Positions 25,986-33,930 of a DNA stretch of 40,290 bases are shown here, one piece after another. Origin of the DNA: Lentisphaerota bacterium (GTDB taxonomy: Bacteria; Verrucomicrobiota; Kiritimatiellia; RFP12; UBA1067); NCBI GenBank assembly GCA_012838435.1, contig DUPH01000087.1, forward strand, positions 1-40,290, given 5' to 3'. Position 1 is the stretch's first letter, and each line of letters opens with the position of its first letter. A model generated the notes under the pieces. The model had not been told where the DNA came from, did not search any database, and worked only from the letters and a program-made list of their open reading frames with translations. The position numbers and the translations under genes were made by a program.

Positions 25986-28060
25986 GCGCCCTCCTTCCCA
26001 ACTTCAACGTTCGGCGTTCGGCGTCCTGAGTTCTGCGTTCTCGGGCAAGCGGACGCTTGACCCTCCCGTTTCCCCACTTCTGAGTTCTGAGTTCTGAGTT
26101 CAGCGTTCGGCGTTCTCCCCTCCCCAACTTCAACGTTCGGCGTTCGGCGTCCTGAGTTCTGCGTTCTCCCCTCACCCTCGCCACCGTCCGTCACACTTGC
26201 CACCACCCACTCGCGCAATACCGTACGCACCTCCTCTGCCGTCGCACTGTCCCGTTCCCCCACCAACTGCCGACACGCCGCCAGCATCGCCGCTGTCTGG
26301 TCACTGTCCGCAGCCGTATCCTTGCTCACGAAAATCCGCGCGTGCCCGGTCTTATACGCCGACCGCTCGCTCACGTCCAACTCTTCAAACAGCTTCTCGC
26401 CCGGCCGGATGCCGGTGAAAACAATCGGCACATCCTGATACGGGCGCAGCCCAGAGAGCGCAATCATCCCCTCCGCCAGTTCCACGATCTTCACCGGTTC
26501 GCCCATGTCGAGCACAAAGATCTCGCCGCCCTGGGCCAGCGCCGCCGCCTGCAAAACCAGCGCGACCGCCTCGGCGATCGTCATGAAGTAGCGCTGCATT
26601 TCCGGATGCGTCACGGTCACCGCCTCGCCGCGACGAATCTGCTCGCGGAAGAGCGGCACGACCGACCCCGAAGAGTCCAGCACATTGCCGAACCGAACCG
26701 CAGAAAACCGCGTGACCCCGCGTTCGTTCAGCGCCTGCAACGCACGCTCCGCGAGCCGCTTGCTCATCCCCATCACCGAGACCGGCCGCACCGCCTTGTC
26801 GGTCGAAATAAACACAAAACGCTCCACGCCGCACGCCACCGCCAGTTCGCCCAGCGCGCGCGTCGCCAGCACATTGTTCTTCACGGCTTCAACCGGATTC
26901 TGCTCCATCAGCGGCACATGCTTATGCGCCGCGGCATGCACGACGATCTGCGGCGCGTGCGTGCGGAAAATCGTTTCCATGCGCGCGCGGTCGCCGACAT
27001 CCGCCAGCAATGCCGTCACCGGCGTCGCAGCCCCGCGCTTGCGGATTTCGCGCTCAATCTGGTACAGCGCATTCTCGCAACGCTCCACCAGCACCAAACT
27101 CGACGGCCCGGCGCGCAGGATCTGGCGCGCCAGTTCGCTGCCGATCGACCCGCCGGCACCAGTCACCAGCACCCGCTTCTGCCCCAACAACTCCACCACC
27201 GCACGGCTATCGAGCGACGTCTCCTCGCGCCCCAGCAGGTCTGCGACCGCCACGTTGCGGATGTTCGATGCGGTCAGGCTGCCTTCGATCAATTCGTAAT
27301 ATCCCGGCACAATACGCGCTGGCACATGCGCCTGCTCACACAGCCGCACCACGCGCCGGATCACATCGCGCGGCACCCGCACCATTGAGACGATCACCTC
27401 ATCCACTGCATGCCGCCGCACCAGCGCGGGCAACTCATCGATGCTCCCCAGCACGGGAAAGCCTTGGATGCGCGCATGGCGCTTGGCCGGATCGTCATCT
27501 AGAAAGCCGACCACCACCTGCCGTCGCGTCCCCTGACGCCGCAGTTCGCGCGCCACCAAGTCGCCAGCCGCGCCTGCCCCCACCAGCAGCACCCGTCGCG
27601 CACGACCGTCCAGGACGCCGCCCCGGGCATGCGAGGCGCCTTCAGCCACCAGGCGCCCCAACATCCGCACCCCGATCAGGCCACCCGTAACCAAGAAACT
27701 GTTGAGGAAGGTGATGCTATAGGGCGGGCGCAACCCCATCTGGTGCGGCAGCACCACCCGCAGTACCAACAACACGATGGTTGAAGCACCGATCGCGCCC
27801 ACGAACCGTGGCACATCGCTCGCACTTACGTAACGCCACAGCATCCGATTGCAACCGAACAGTTCCAATGCCACGCACTGCACCGCCCACACCGTTACGA
27901 ACGACACCGCCACCTGGCCCCAACCCCACCACGGCTCCTGAAACTCAAAGCGCAACAGGAACGCCGTCAGGTACGCCAGCGCCATCACCGCCGTATCTAC
28001 CGCATGGACGCCTACCCTGACAGCCCAGACGCCAAACTGCTCTTTCCACTTCCCAACCAT
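25982..28060 (-). CDS. CapD/PglF-like nucleotide-sugar epimerase/dehydratase, membrane-bound
   Basis: A 692-residue polysaccharide biosynthesis protein. Four N-terminal membrane helices are followed by a Rossmann module (VLLVGAGAAGDLVARELRR, VGFLDDDPAKRHA) and a catalytic SDR domain (VLVTGAGGSIGSELARQI, FISTDKAVRPVSVMGMSKR). In the SDR motif Met stands where short-chain reductases have Tyr, as in PglF/FlaA1 4,6-dehydratases. The substrate is probably a UDP-HexNAc. The start at 28060 places the first helix properly; an upstream extension lacks support. The last 60 or so residues are translated heptamer repeats (RTQNSGRRTPNVE) and not part of the fold. It is the first gene of the operon and ends in GTGA overlap with the exosortase. 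Confidence 0.9.
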   Translation of the reverse strand: MVGKWKEQFGVWAVRVGVHAVDTAVMALAYLTAFLLRFEFQEPWWGWGQVAVSFVTVWAVQCVALELFGCNRMLWRYVSASDVPRFVGAIGASTIVLLVLRVVLPHQMGLRPPYSITFLNSFLVTGGLIGVRMLGRLVAEGASHARGGVLDGRARRVLLVGAGAAGDLVARELRRQGTRRQVVVGFLDDDPAKRHARIQGFPVLGSIDELPALVRRHAVDEVIVSMVRVPRDVIRRVVRLCEQAHVPARIVPGYYELIEGSLTASNIRNVAVADLLGREETSLDSRAVVELLGQKRVLVTGAGGSIGSELARQILRAGPSSLVLVERCENALYQIEREIRKRGAATPVTALLADVGDRARMETIFRTHAPQIVVHAAAHKHVPLMEQNPVEAVKNNVLATRALGELAVACGVERFVFISTDKAVRPVSVMGMSKRLAERALQALNERGVTRFSAVRFGNVLDSSGSVVPLFREQIRRGEAVTVTHPEMQRYFMTIAEAVALVLQAAALAQGGEIFVLDMGEPVKIVELAEGMIALSGLRPYQDVPIVFTGIRPGEKLFEELDVSERSAYKTGHARIFVSKDTAADSDQTAAMLAACRQLVGERDSATAEEVRTVLREWVVASVTDGGEGEGRTQNSGRRTPNVEVGEGRTPNAELRTQNSEVGKREGQASACPRTQNSGRRTPNVEVGKEGA
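25987..26175 (-). repeat. Heptamer repeat array forming the capD-like gene's 3' end
   Basis: Units GGCGTTC, TGAGTTC, TGCGTTC and AACGTTC (plus-strand reading) run from 25998 to 26172. They are interrupted near 26041-26066 by a fragment of the composite repeat (GGGCAAGCGGACGCTTGACC). A block containing AACTTCAACGTTCGGCG occurs twice, at about 25999 and 26125. Confidence 0.85.
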
Positions 28061-28182
28061 GACGTGTCCATCATTTAAGCAGATCGGCCCCTTTGAGAAC
28101 AGCCTTGATTGTGAAACATGAACGATAAACAAGTGCAACCGCTGGTTGCACAAAGAACTTCGCGTCTCCGTGCCTTCGCATG

Positions 28183-28215
28183 AAAAAACAGAACAAGGAC
28201 GAGTAGACGCTCGTC
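28183..28215 (-). terminator. Possible terminator after nadE
   Basis: GACGAG-6-CTCGTC at 28198-28215 is followed on the minus strand, 9 bases later, by TTTTTT (28188-28183). The distance to the T-run is long for a classical terminator. The same hairpin words occur at about 10782-10800, so it may be a repeat. Confidence 0.35.
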
Positions 28216-28245
28216 ATCTCATCACCTTGGCGGTTCTAAAAATAC

Positions 28246-30018
28246 TCACCGCTCGTCAAAAACCGGCAGTTGCGCTGAACCGAGATCGAAGCCGAAGGTA
28301 CGGCTCTTCAACGAGAGCACAGGCGGTGCCTGCAAACGTTTGGCTCGCGCCAGACCGTTGTAGAGCCGCCACATGCGTGTCAGGTCGTTGCGGAATGATG
28401 CCTCATCCGGGAAGAGCGCGCGCAGGTCGTCCGGGTATCCGGTGATCTCCCCCACCGTGCCTGCGGCATACCCGCGCACCAGTTCATCGACCGTCACCGG
28501 CACCGGACGCTCTGTCCAAGCGGCGAACAGCCGGTCGTGCCAAGCGTAGACCAACGGATCGCCCTTGCCTTCGTCCACATTCTGCGCCGAACTCAGCTCC
28601 GCCGAGGGCACGATCGTGATCGAACCTTGGGGAATCATCTCACTGCCGAACACCTCGGCGTTGTAGCAACGCGCAAGTTCCCAGATTTCGCTCTTCCACA
28701 GATCACCCAGCGCCGCGAAGAAACCGGCGTTATCACCGTACATCGTGCCGTACCCGATGGTGCTTTCCGATTTGTTGGTATTGCAGGTGAAGACCCCGCC
28801 GAACGCACTGGACATCGCCGCGAGCACGCGCCCCGAACGGTCGCGCGCCTGCACGTTCTCAACGGCGAGATCAGAGAGCACCAACGCACGCTTCTCGCCG
28901 CCGGGGCGCTCGCAGACGCAGCCTTCGATCTGCCGCTTCGTCAGTTCCACACTTTCTTGAATCGGAATCTCGGTATAGTAGCAGCCCAAGTTGGCGGCCA
29001 GACGGCGCGCGAGGCCGATCGTAGTGCCCGAGCTGTAGCGGCTGGGCATATTCACCAGTAGCAGATTCTCCGGCCCCACAACGCATCTGTACAACGCGGC
29101 CGCCAGCGCGGAATCGATGCCCCCGGAAGCGCCCACCACCACCCGGCGCAACCCTAGCCGCTCAAGTTGCAGACGGCAGGCGCGCTCCATCACGTCGATC
29201 ACCACGCGCGGCGCGGTGTGGTCCGCCTGCGCGACGGTGCTGTCCGACGGCATCGTAAGATCCAGCGTCGCCTCGCGCAACAGCGGCGCGTGCTGTACGC
29301 GTCCGTCCGGCCAGCGCACCTGCGTGCCGCCCGCCAGCGCGAACAGCACCTTGCCGGCGTCGACCACGCCAGTACCGCAACAGCAGGCGGCCGGCACGTC
29401 GTCGGCAACCGGCGCGTCGCCCAGCGGCTGATCGCGCGTGTACGGGCGCGTGTCGAGGCGCAGCAACAGGTCGGCGTCCTGTCGCACCGCGTTGCAGCCG
29501 TTCGGCAGCGCCTGACCGCACCACGCCGCGACCGTCATTCCGCTCAGCGTGAAAGGCGCGAAGAGCGCGGGCAGGGGCACGCCCTCCATCGCCGCCACCG
29601 CGCCGGCGCACAGCAGACCCGACACGCCATCAAAGCGGTTCTGCGGCGAGAGGAGTTTCGGCACGAACGGCAGCGGCGACCCGGCAGGCGCTACACGCCG
29701 ACCGTCTTCAGCCGCCACCGCCGCGCCGACCAGCCGCCCGCGGTAGGAGACCACCGTCCCCAAGATCACAGCCAGCCCTTGCGAGGCTTCGACGATACGC
29801 GCGAGACCGCGTTCGCACGCCCGCAGGCGGGAGCCGTCGAGCCATTCCGGACCAGCCAGAAAACCGCTCAGAGCCCACTCTGGGAAGACGGTCACACGTA
29901 TGCCGTCCGCCCGAGCCTGCGCCATCGCAGCCAGTATCACCTCGGTGTTGGCACCGGGATCACCCTGGCGGACCAGCATCTGATGCAGCCGCACACGACC
30001 TTGGGTTAAAGCATCCAT
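28246..30018 (-). CDS. nadE: Glutamine-dependent NAD+ synthetase
   Basis: The 590-residue enzyme amidates nicotinate adenine dinucleotide to NAD+. An N-terminal nitrilase-type glutaminase domain (about 1-270) has FPEWALSGF with its Glu, a Lys in FVPKLLSP and a Cys in VAAWCGQAL. The synthetase domain begins near 290 with the ATP pyrophosphatase loop GASGGIDSALAAAL. PSRYSSGTT, CNTNKSESTIGYGTMYGDNAG and TGYPDDL follow. The ATG at 30018 is chosen; an in-frame TTG at 30036 is possible and would add six residues outside the conserved core. It follows the sugar kinase by 23 bases and shares its promoter. Confidence 0.93.
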   Translation of the reverse strand: MDALTQGRVRLHQMLVRQGDPGANTEVILAAMAQARADGIRVTVFPEWALSGFLAGPEWLDGSRLRACERGLARIVEASQGLAVILGTVVSYRGRLVGAAVAAEDGRRVAPAGSPLPFVPKLLSPQNRFDGVSGLLCAGAVAAMEGVPLPALFAPFTLSGMTVAAWCGQALPNGCNAVRQDADLLLRLDTRPYTRDQPLGDAPVADDVPAACCCGTGVVDAGKVLFALAGGTQVRWPDGRVQHAPLLREATLDLTMPSDSTVAQADHTAPRVVIDVMERACRLQLERLGLRRVVVGASGGIDSALAAALYRCVVGPENLLLVNMPSRYSSGTTIGLARRLAANLGCYYTEIPIQESVELTKRQIEGCVCERPGGEKRALVLSDLAVENVQARDRSGRVLAAMSSAFGGVFTCNTNKSESTIGYGTMYGDNAGFFAALGDLWKSEIWELARCYNAEVFGSEMIPQGSITIVPSAELSSAQNVDEGKGDPLVYAWHDRLFAAWTERPVPVTVDELVRGYAAGTVGEITGYPDDLRALFPDEASFRNDLTRMWRLYNGLARAKRLQAPPVLSLKSRTFGFDLGSAQLPVFDER

Positions 30019-30041
30019 AATCAAAATGCGCGACAAAGCGC

Positions 30042-31121
30042 TCAGCGTTGGACGCGGGCGTTACCCTTCCAGACGCTCCAGACCTGATCCTCGTCCGCCG
30101 GCAGAGCGTAGTCCACCAGCATCGTCGTGGCCAGCGCACCGGTCGCCCAGGCGAACTGGATCCACTTCTCCGACGGCCACCCCTTGAGGATGGCGTAGAG
30201 CATGCCGCCGACGAACCCATCGCCGCCGCCGATACGGTCCAAAACCGCAATCGGGCGCGGTTCCACCACATGCCACGCCGAGCCGACCGACATCAGCGCA
30301 CCCCAATGGTGGGCGTTGGCATGATCGACCTCACGCAGCGTCGTACCGTAGACCTGCGCGTTGGGGAAGGTCTTTTTGACCGCCTCGATCATGCCCTTAA
30401 AGCCGTCGATCTTGGCCTTGATGTCCTTGCCGCCCGCTTCAGGCCCCTTCACGCCGAGGCAGAGTTGGAAATCCTCCTCGTTGCCCACAAGGATGTCCGT
30501 AACGCTGGCGATCTCGGTAAAGATATCCCTGAGTTCCTTTTCGCGCCCTTTCCAGAACGTTGCGCGATGGTTGAGGTCAAACGAGATCTTGGTGCCGTGC
30601 TTTTTAGCGGCGCGCGCCAGTTCAAGGCAGAAGGTACCGGTCTCGGGCGAGAGCGCGCCGATCAGGCCGGAAAGATGCATGATCTGCACACCTTCCTGAC
30701 CGAAGATACGGTCTAGATCGAAATCCTTGACGTTAAGAGTGCGCCCCACCTCGCCAGCGCGGTCATTCCAGACACGCGGGCCGCGCGCGCCCATTCCGCT
30801 GTCGGCAATGTTGATCTGATGACGATACCCCCACGGGCCACCCTGATCGACTTCAACGCCTTCGTAATCCATGTGGCGGCTGCGCAGATCGTCCTTGATG
30901 AGCTGGGCGATCGGACTGCCCTTCACAAAGGTGGTCAGCACCTTGACCGGCATGCCCAGATAGGACGCCACGCTGGCGACGTTGGTTTCGGCACTGGTCA
31001 CATGCATCATAAAATTCCCGCCGCAATGCACCGGCTGCCCGTTGAACGGCGTGATGCGGATACCCATGCTCGTGGGAACCAACAGCGCGTACTTGCAATC
31101 CTTTTTCAACTCAAGCGACAT
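30042..31121 (-). CDS. kdgK: PfkB-family sugar kinase, probably 2-dehydro-3-deoxygluconokinase
   Basis: A 359-residue ribokinase-fold kinase. CGGNFMMHVTSAETNVASVASYLG is near the N-terminus, and DRIGGGDGFVGG carries the catalytic Asp and anion hole. The segment FDLNHRATFW matches the NYRxxLW position diagnostic of KDG kinases, so phosphorylation of 2-keto-3-deoxygluconate is the best guess; other sugar acids remain possible. The start at 31121 has GGAGG 6 bases upstream. A strong promoter lies at 31204-31233. nadE follows. Confidence 0.8.
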   Translation of the reverse strand: MSLELKKDCKYALLVPTSMGIRITPFNGQPVHCGGNFMMHVTSAETNVASVASYLGMPVKVLTTFVKGSPIAQLIKDDLRSRHMDYEGVEVDQGGPWGYRHQINIADSGMGARGPRVWNDRAGEVGRTLNVKDFDLDRIFGQEGVQIMHLSGLIGALSPETGTFCLELARAAKKHGTKISFDLNHRATFWKGREKELRDIFTEIASVTDILVGNEEDFQLCLGVKGPEAGGKDIKAKIDGFKGMIEAVKKTFPNAQVYGTTLREVDHANAHHWGALMSVGSAWHVVEPRPIAVLDRIGGGDGFVGGMLYAILKGWPSEKWIQFAWATGALATTMLVDYALPADEDQVWSVWKGNARVQR

Positions 31122-31203
31122 AACACCCTCCTTCTTTCGATAAAACCAAGCATATCGGCGATAGAATCGCCTCCCATACCGACTTAAGCATGGATAATTC
31201 GAG

Positions 31204-31233
31204 AGCATACCCCACCCCACCATTTGAAGTCAA
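31204..31233 (-). promoter_or_regulatory. Promoter of kdgK-nadE
   Basis: On the minus strand TTGACT (31233-31228) is followed after 18 bases by TATGCT (31209-31204). Five of six bases match in each box. The leader would be about 75 bases. Confidence 0.6.
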
Positions 31234-31271
31234 GGATTGCGCTTGAGCACTTGAGCGGCGGATGCATGAAA

Positions 31272-32006
31272 CTACTCCAGATCGTACAGGCGATTGTCCT
31301 CCGAAAGAAAACCACAGCCTTTCGCAGGAGTGCCATATGCCTCCGTCGAGGTGTAGCGCTTCCTCAGTGACTCGCAATGTCCGTCTGCGAATCCGACATT
31401 GGTACATCCGCGGTGTCGGAAACCCTGCGTCCCTCCGAGAGCCAACGACGCATCCGCGTCTAAAGGGCCCGCGAAAGGCGATCGCATGAATTTGTTGGCC
31501 CCGCTTTCATACTCCCCGTCACCGAACATGGCACATTCGGCGGGGTTTTTGATGTCTAACAGTTTGGCTGACTCAGTCGAGTGGGAAAGCTTGACGCCTT
31601 TTCGGATTAACGTCGTTCCTCCCAAGTAACTCGAATTATAGTTATATCCTGTGAACACATCGCCCTTCCACATAGAGGCGCCCTTGAATACTGGACACTG
31701 TTGCACGCGTTGCTGGAAATTCGAACCCCACAAGAACGACTCCCAAGTCACGGTCGTTCTCGTAGTGAAATCCCGCACATATGCGGGAGGAAGTTTCCCG
31801 TTGTTCAAGTGTGCGTACTGGTGAGCGGCATACACCATTTCTCTGAGGTTGTTTAGGCAACAAATCTTCCATGCCTCTTCACGAACCTGTTGAAAAGAGG
31901 GGATCAGCACGGCCATCAATAGCGAGGCAATGAAAATAACGCACAGCAGTTCCCACAACGTAAAACCCGTTGTGCGCCGCTGTTCAAACAAGTCTTCACT
32001 CGTCAT
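31272..32006 (-). CDS. Type II secretion-like pseudopilin (H...DG type)
   Basis: A 244-residue protein with a prepilin peptidase site: G14 then FTLWELLCVIFIASLLMAVL, with Glu at +5 (E19). The rest is a globular domain with an N-terminal helix and a C-terminal HRGCTNVGFADGHCE segment, the H-x-DG signature common in planctomycete, verrucomicrobial and lentisphaeral pseudopilins (DUF1559-like). The ATG at 32006 lies inside the end of the upstream surface-protein gene (11-base overlap). It is therefore the third gene of the riboswitch-controlled operon. Five cysteines in the mature region may form disulfides. Its job, alone or with the two secreted proteins, is unknown. Confidence 0.87.
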   Translation of the reverse strand: MTSEDLFEQRRTTGFTLWELLCVIFIASLLMAVLIPSFQQVREEAWKICCLNNLREMVYAAHQYAHLNNGKLPPAYVRDFTTRTTVTWESFLWGSNFQQRVQQCPVFKGASMWKGDVFTGYNYNSSYLGGTTLIRKGVKLSHSTESAKLLDIKNPAECAMFGDGEYESGANKFMRSPFAGPLDADASLALGGTQGFRHRGCTNVGFADGHCESLRKRYTSTEAYGTPAKGCGFLSEDNRLYDLE

Positions 32007-33810
32007 GTCGAACTCGCAGCCTCATAAATCCCTTGCAACCTGTGATAGGTGCTTCTGACACCACAGGCCGCACGCCGTTTGTCGGGGGTGACGTGGCAAC
32101 CTCCATCCACACGCCATTGGTGCTCCATACCGGTGCGGCAAGATCATCCGCCCGTACGATCTCGATAGCCACGTCGGGCGCGTTCGTCGCCACCGCGTAC
32201 CGGAAACGGAACACGTTCGGCGCGTCAGGAGGACGGATGTCCACGGCATACTCCGCAGAAAAAACCGCGTTAGTCGGATCGCGTCCCAGCCCATATTCCA
32301 TCAGGTTGGCATGACCGTCGCCGTCCGCGTCAGCGATGTCTGTCTCGTTGGTAGGTGCTGTCATCCACGAAAAGTGCGCGTTGCGCCACAGATCGTATGG
32401 CGCAGCCGGCGAGACGTCCGCGACCGCATCCACCTCCGGGTTCACGGCACCGCTTCGTTCCACACGAACGTACTTGATCCATTTGAGCCCGTTTGCGTCA
32501 TCGGTCGGCAGCGCGAAACCGCCGATGTCAAATCCCGTGCCACCCGCGCTACCGCGATAACGTTCAGAAATCTCTGCTACCGTCATTTGGAGCCAGTCCG
32601 ACGGCGCAATCGAGGGATCGACTGGCACCGTGGGGTCGGTCGCACCGCCCCACCATTGGTTCCATGTTCCAAGCGAGGTCGCCACAACGTTCGTGTCGTA
32701 GACGCGGCCCAGCGTCGGCGCGAAGTCGTCGGCACCCCTGTCGTTTTCTCCGGACGGATAGGCGTACCAGGTTACCCCGTCTTGGCTGACAGAGACCTTG
32801 CCCTTTTCGACGAAAGCCGAGCCACCGTTGCGGGTCAGATTCGGATCACCGTTAGACCAGCCTTCCCCCCCGCCAATAACCTGAAAGCTGTTTCCAAAAA
32901 CAATGAAGTCAACGCCGTACGGATTGGCTGGATTGTCATAGACGCGGTGGTCAAAGGCGAGCGTCAACGAACCGCCCTTGCCAATCGTGACCATCTCATG
33001 GGAACGAAACGCCGGATAGACGGGCACCACCGGAGCCGGCTCGTCGAGCGGAATGTACCAGTCGTCACCCGTGGTGTCGACCGTAGGCCGGCCGAGCGCT
33101 GTGGTGGGATCAGTGTAGGGGTCGCCGGATATCCAGTCGTAATAGGAACCAGAACCTTGGACATAACTCTCGACTGATGCAGCAAAGGGATAGCTGAGCG
33201 CGGCAGCGGGAAACCCCGGACGGCGCATGCCGCCTTCCACGCTCAGGCTCCATGCGTCCCAAGAACCGTCGCTTAACGGATACGTTTCCATGCCCGCGTC
33301 GCCAGCGACGAAGTTGGTGGCGGCGTAGACCGTTTGCCCGCCGCACCGCCAATGACTCCATGTGCCCGCGAGGCAAACGTCACCTGTGTGATCCCATGTG
33401 TACGCGGTCCAGCGAACATCGTGCGCACCGGTTTCGGGCAGGATGTCGCCGCTCCGCGTCGGACGGCGGTATTCGATTCCCCAGACCCGCGTGCCGCCGC
33501 CGGTTGTCGTCTCGAAGCCCGTCAGACCGGAGTCGGCACCGGTTACGGCGCGCCACAGATCGAGCGCCGTGGCGGTTCCGCTCCAGCGGAAACCCCACGC
33601 CAGCGCGTGGGGCCGCGTACCGTCATGCCAATCGACCACAAGCGCCGAGCGGTTCGTTCCCGAACCGCACCAGTGTTCAATGTCGTCCAATGAAAATCCG
33701 AAGGCGGCATGCTGCGCGGCTCCCGCCGCGCAGAACGCCAGCGCAACCCCGGCAACGGACGCGCGTCCAGCCGGCCAACGTTTTATCCATCGCATCACAT
33801 GCAGGGTCAT
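31996..33810 (-). CDS. Secreted surface protein with the NPYGxD domain and a calcium loop
   Basis: A 604-residue exported protein. The ATG at 33810 has GGAGG 5 bases upstream and opens a signal peptide (residues about 1-38). An N-terminal part (40-120: LVVDWHDG, LAWGFRWSGTATALDLWRAV) is followed by a domain at about 230-470 with NPYGVDFIVFGNSF (296-309), VSVSQDGVTWYAY, GSAGGTGFD (420-428) and WIKYVRV. The same domain occurs in the protein encoded just upstream. DADGDGHANLMEYGLG (from 493) is a calcium-binding loop. It is the second gene of a cobalamin-riboswitch operon. From memory, similar surface proteins occur near B12 receptors in other bacteria; this needs a search. Confidence 0.82.
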   Translation of the reverse strand: MTLHVMRWIKRWPAGRASVAGVALAFCAAGAAQHAAFGFSLDDIEHWCGSGTNRSALVVDWHDGTRPHALAWGFRWSGTATALDLWRAVTGADSGLTGFETTTGGGTRVWGIEYRRPTRSGDILPETGAHDVRWTAYTWDHTGDVCLAGTWSHWRCGGQTVYAATNFVAGDAGMETYPLSDGSWDAWSLSVEGGMRRPGFPAAALSYPFAASVESYVQGSGSYYDWISGDPYTDPTTALGRPTVDTTGDDWYIPLDEPAPVVPVYPAFRSHEMVTIGKGGSLTLAFDHRVYDNPANPYGVDFIVFGNSFQVIGGGEGWSNGDPNLTRNGGSAFVEKGKVSVSQDGVTWYAYPSGENDRGADDFAPTLGRVYDTNVVATSLGTWNQWWGGATDPTVPVDPSIAPSDWLQMTVAEISERYRGSAGGTGFDIGGFALPTDDANGLKWIKYVRVERSGAVNPEVDAVADVSPAAPYDLWRNAHFSWMTAPTNETDIADADGDGHANLMEYGLGRDPTNAVFSAEYAVDIRPPDAPNVFRFRYAVATNAPDVAIEIVRADDLAAPVWSTNGVWMEVATSPPTNGVRPVVSEAPITGCKGFMRLRVRHDE

Positions 33811-33822
33811 CGCAACCTCCGA

Positions 33823-33919
33823 GGCTCTTGCAAAACCTCTCGTGGCATGGGCGTCCCGCCCATGAAACACGGGCAAGATGCCCGTGCCACACCTGTAGGC
33901 AAGGGGTTTTGCAAGAGCC
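33823..33919. repeat. MITE-like dispersed element, copy B
   Basis: The best-preserved copy: GGCTCTTGCAAAACC at one end and GGTTTTGCAAGAGCC at the other form perfect 15-base terminal inverted repeats. Two hairpins lie inside. It sits in the gap between the first and second genes of the B12-regulated operon, just upstream of the second gene's ribosome binding site. Confidence 0.9.
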
Positions 33920-33930
33920 TTCTCCTTAAA

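Noticed and set aside
24930-26175. CRISPR-like array
   Set aside because: Units are 7-8 bases in direct tandem without spacers and lie within coding frames.
31699-31730. A TTCGAA word resembling a tRNA T-loop
   Set aside because: No cloverleaf can be formed around it and it lies inside the pseudopilin gene.
33811-33876. N-terminal extension of the second surface protein (MPVFHGRDAHATRG...)
   Set aside because: The extension is translated from the MITE-like element; the ATG at 33810 has a strong ribosome binding site and a signal peptide.
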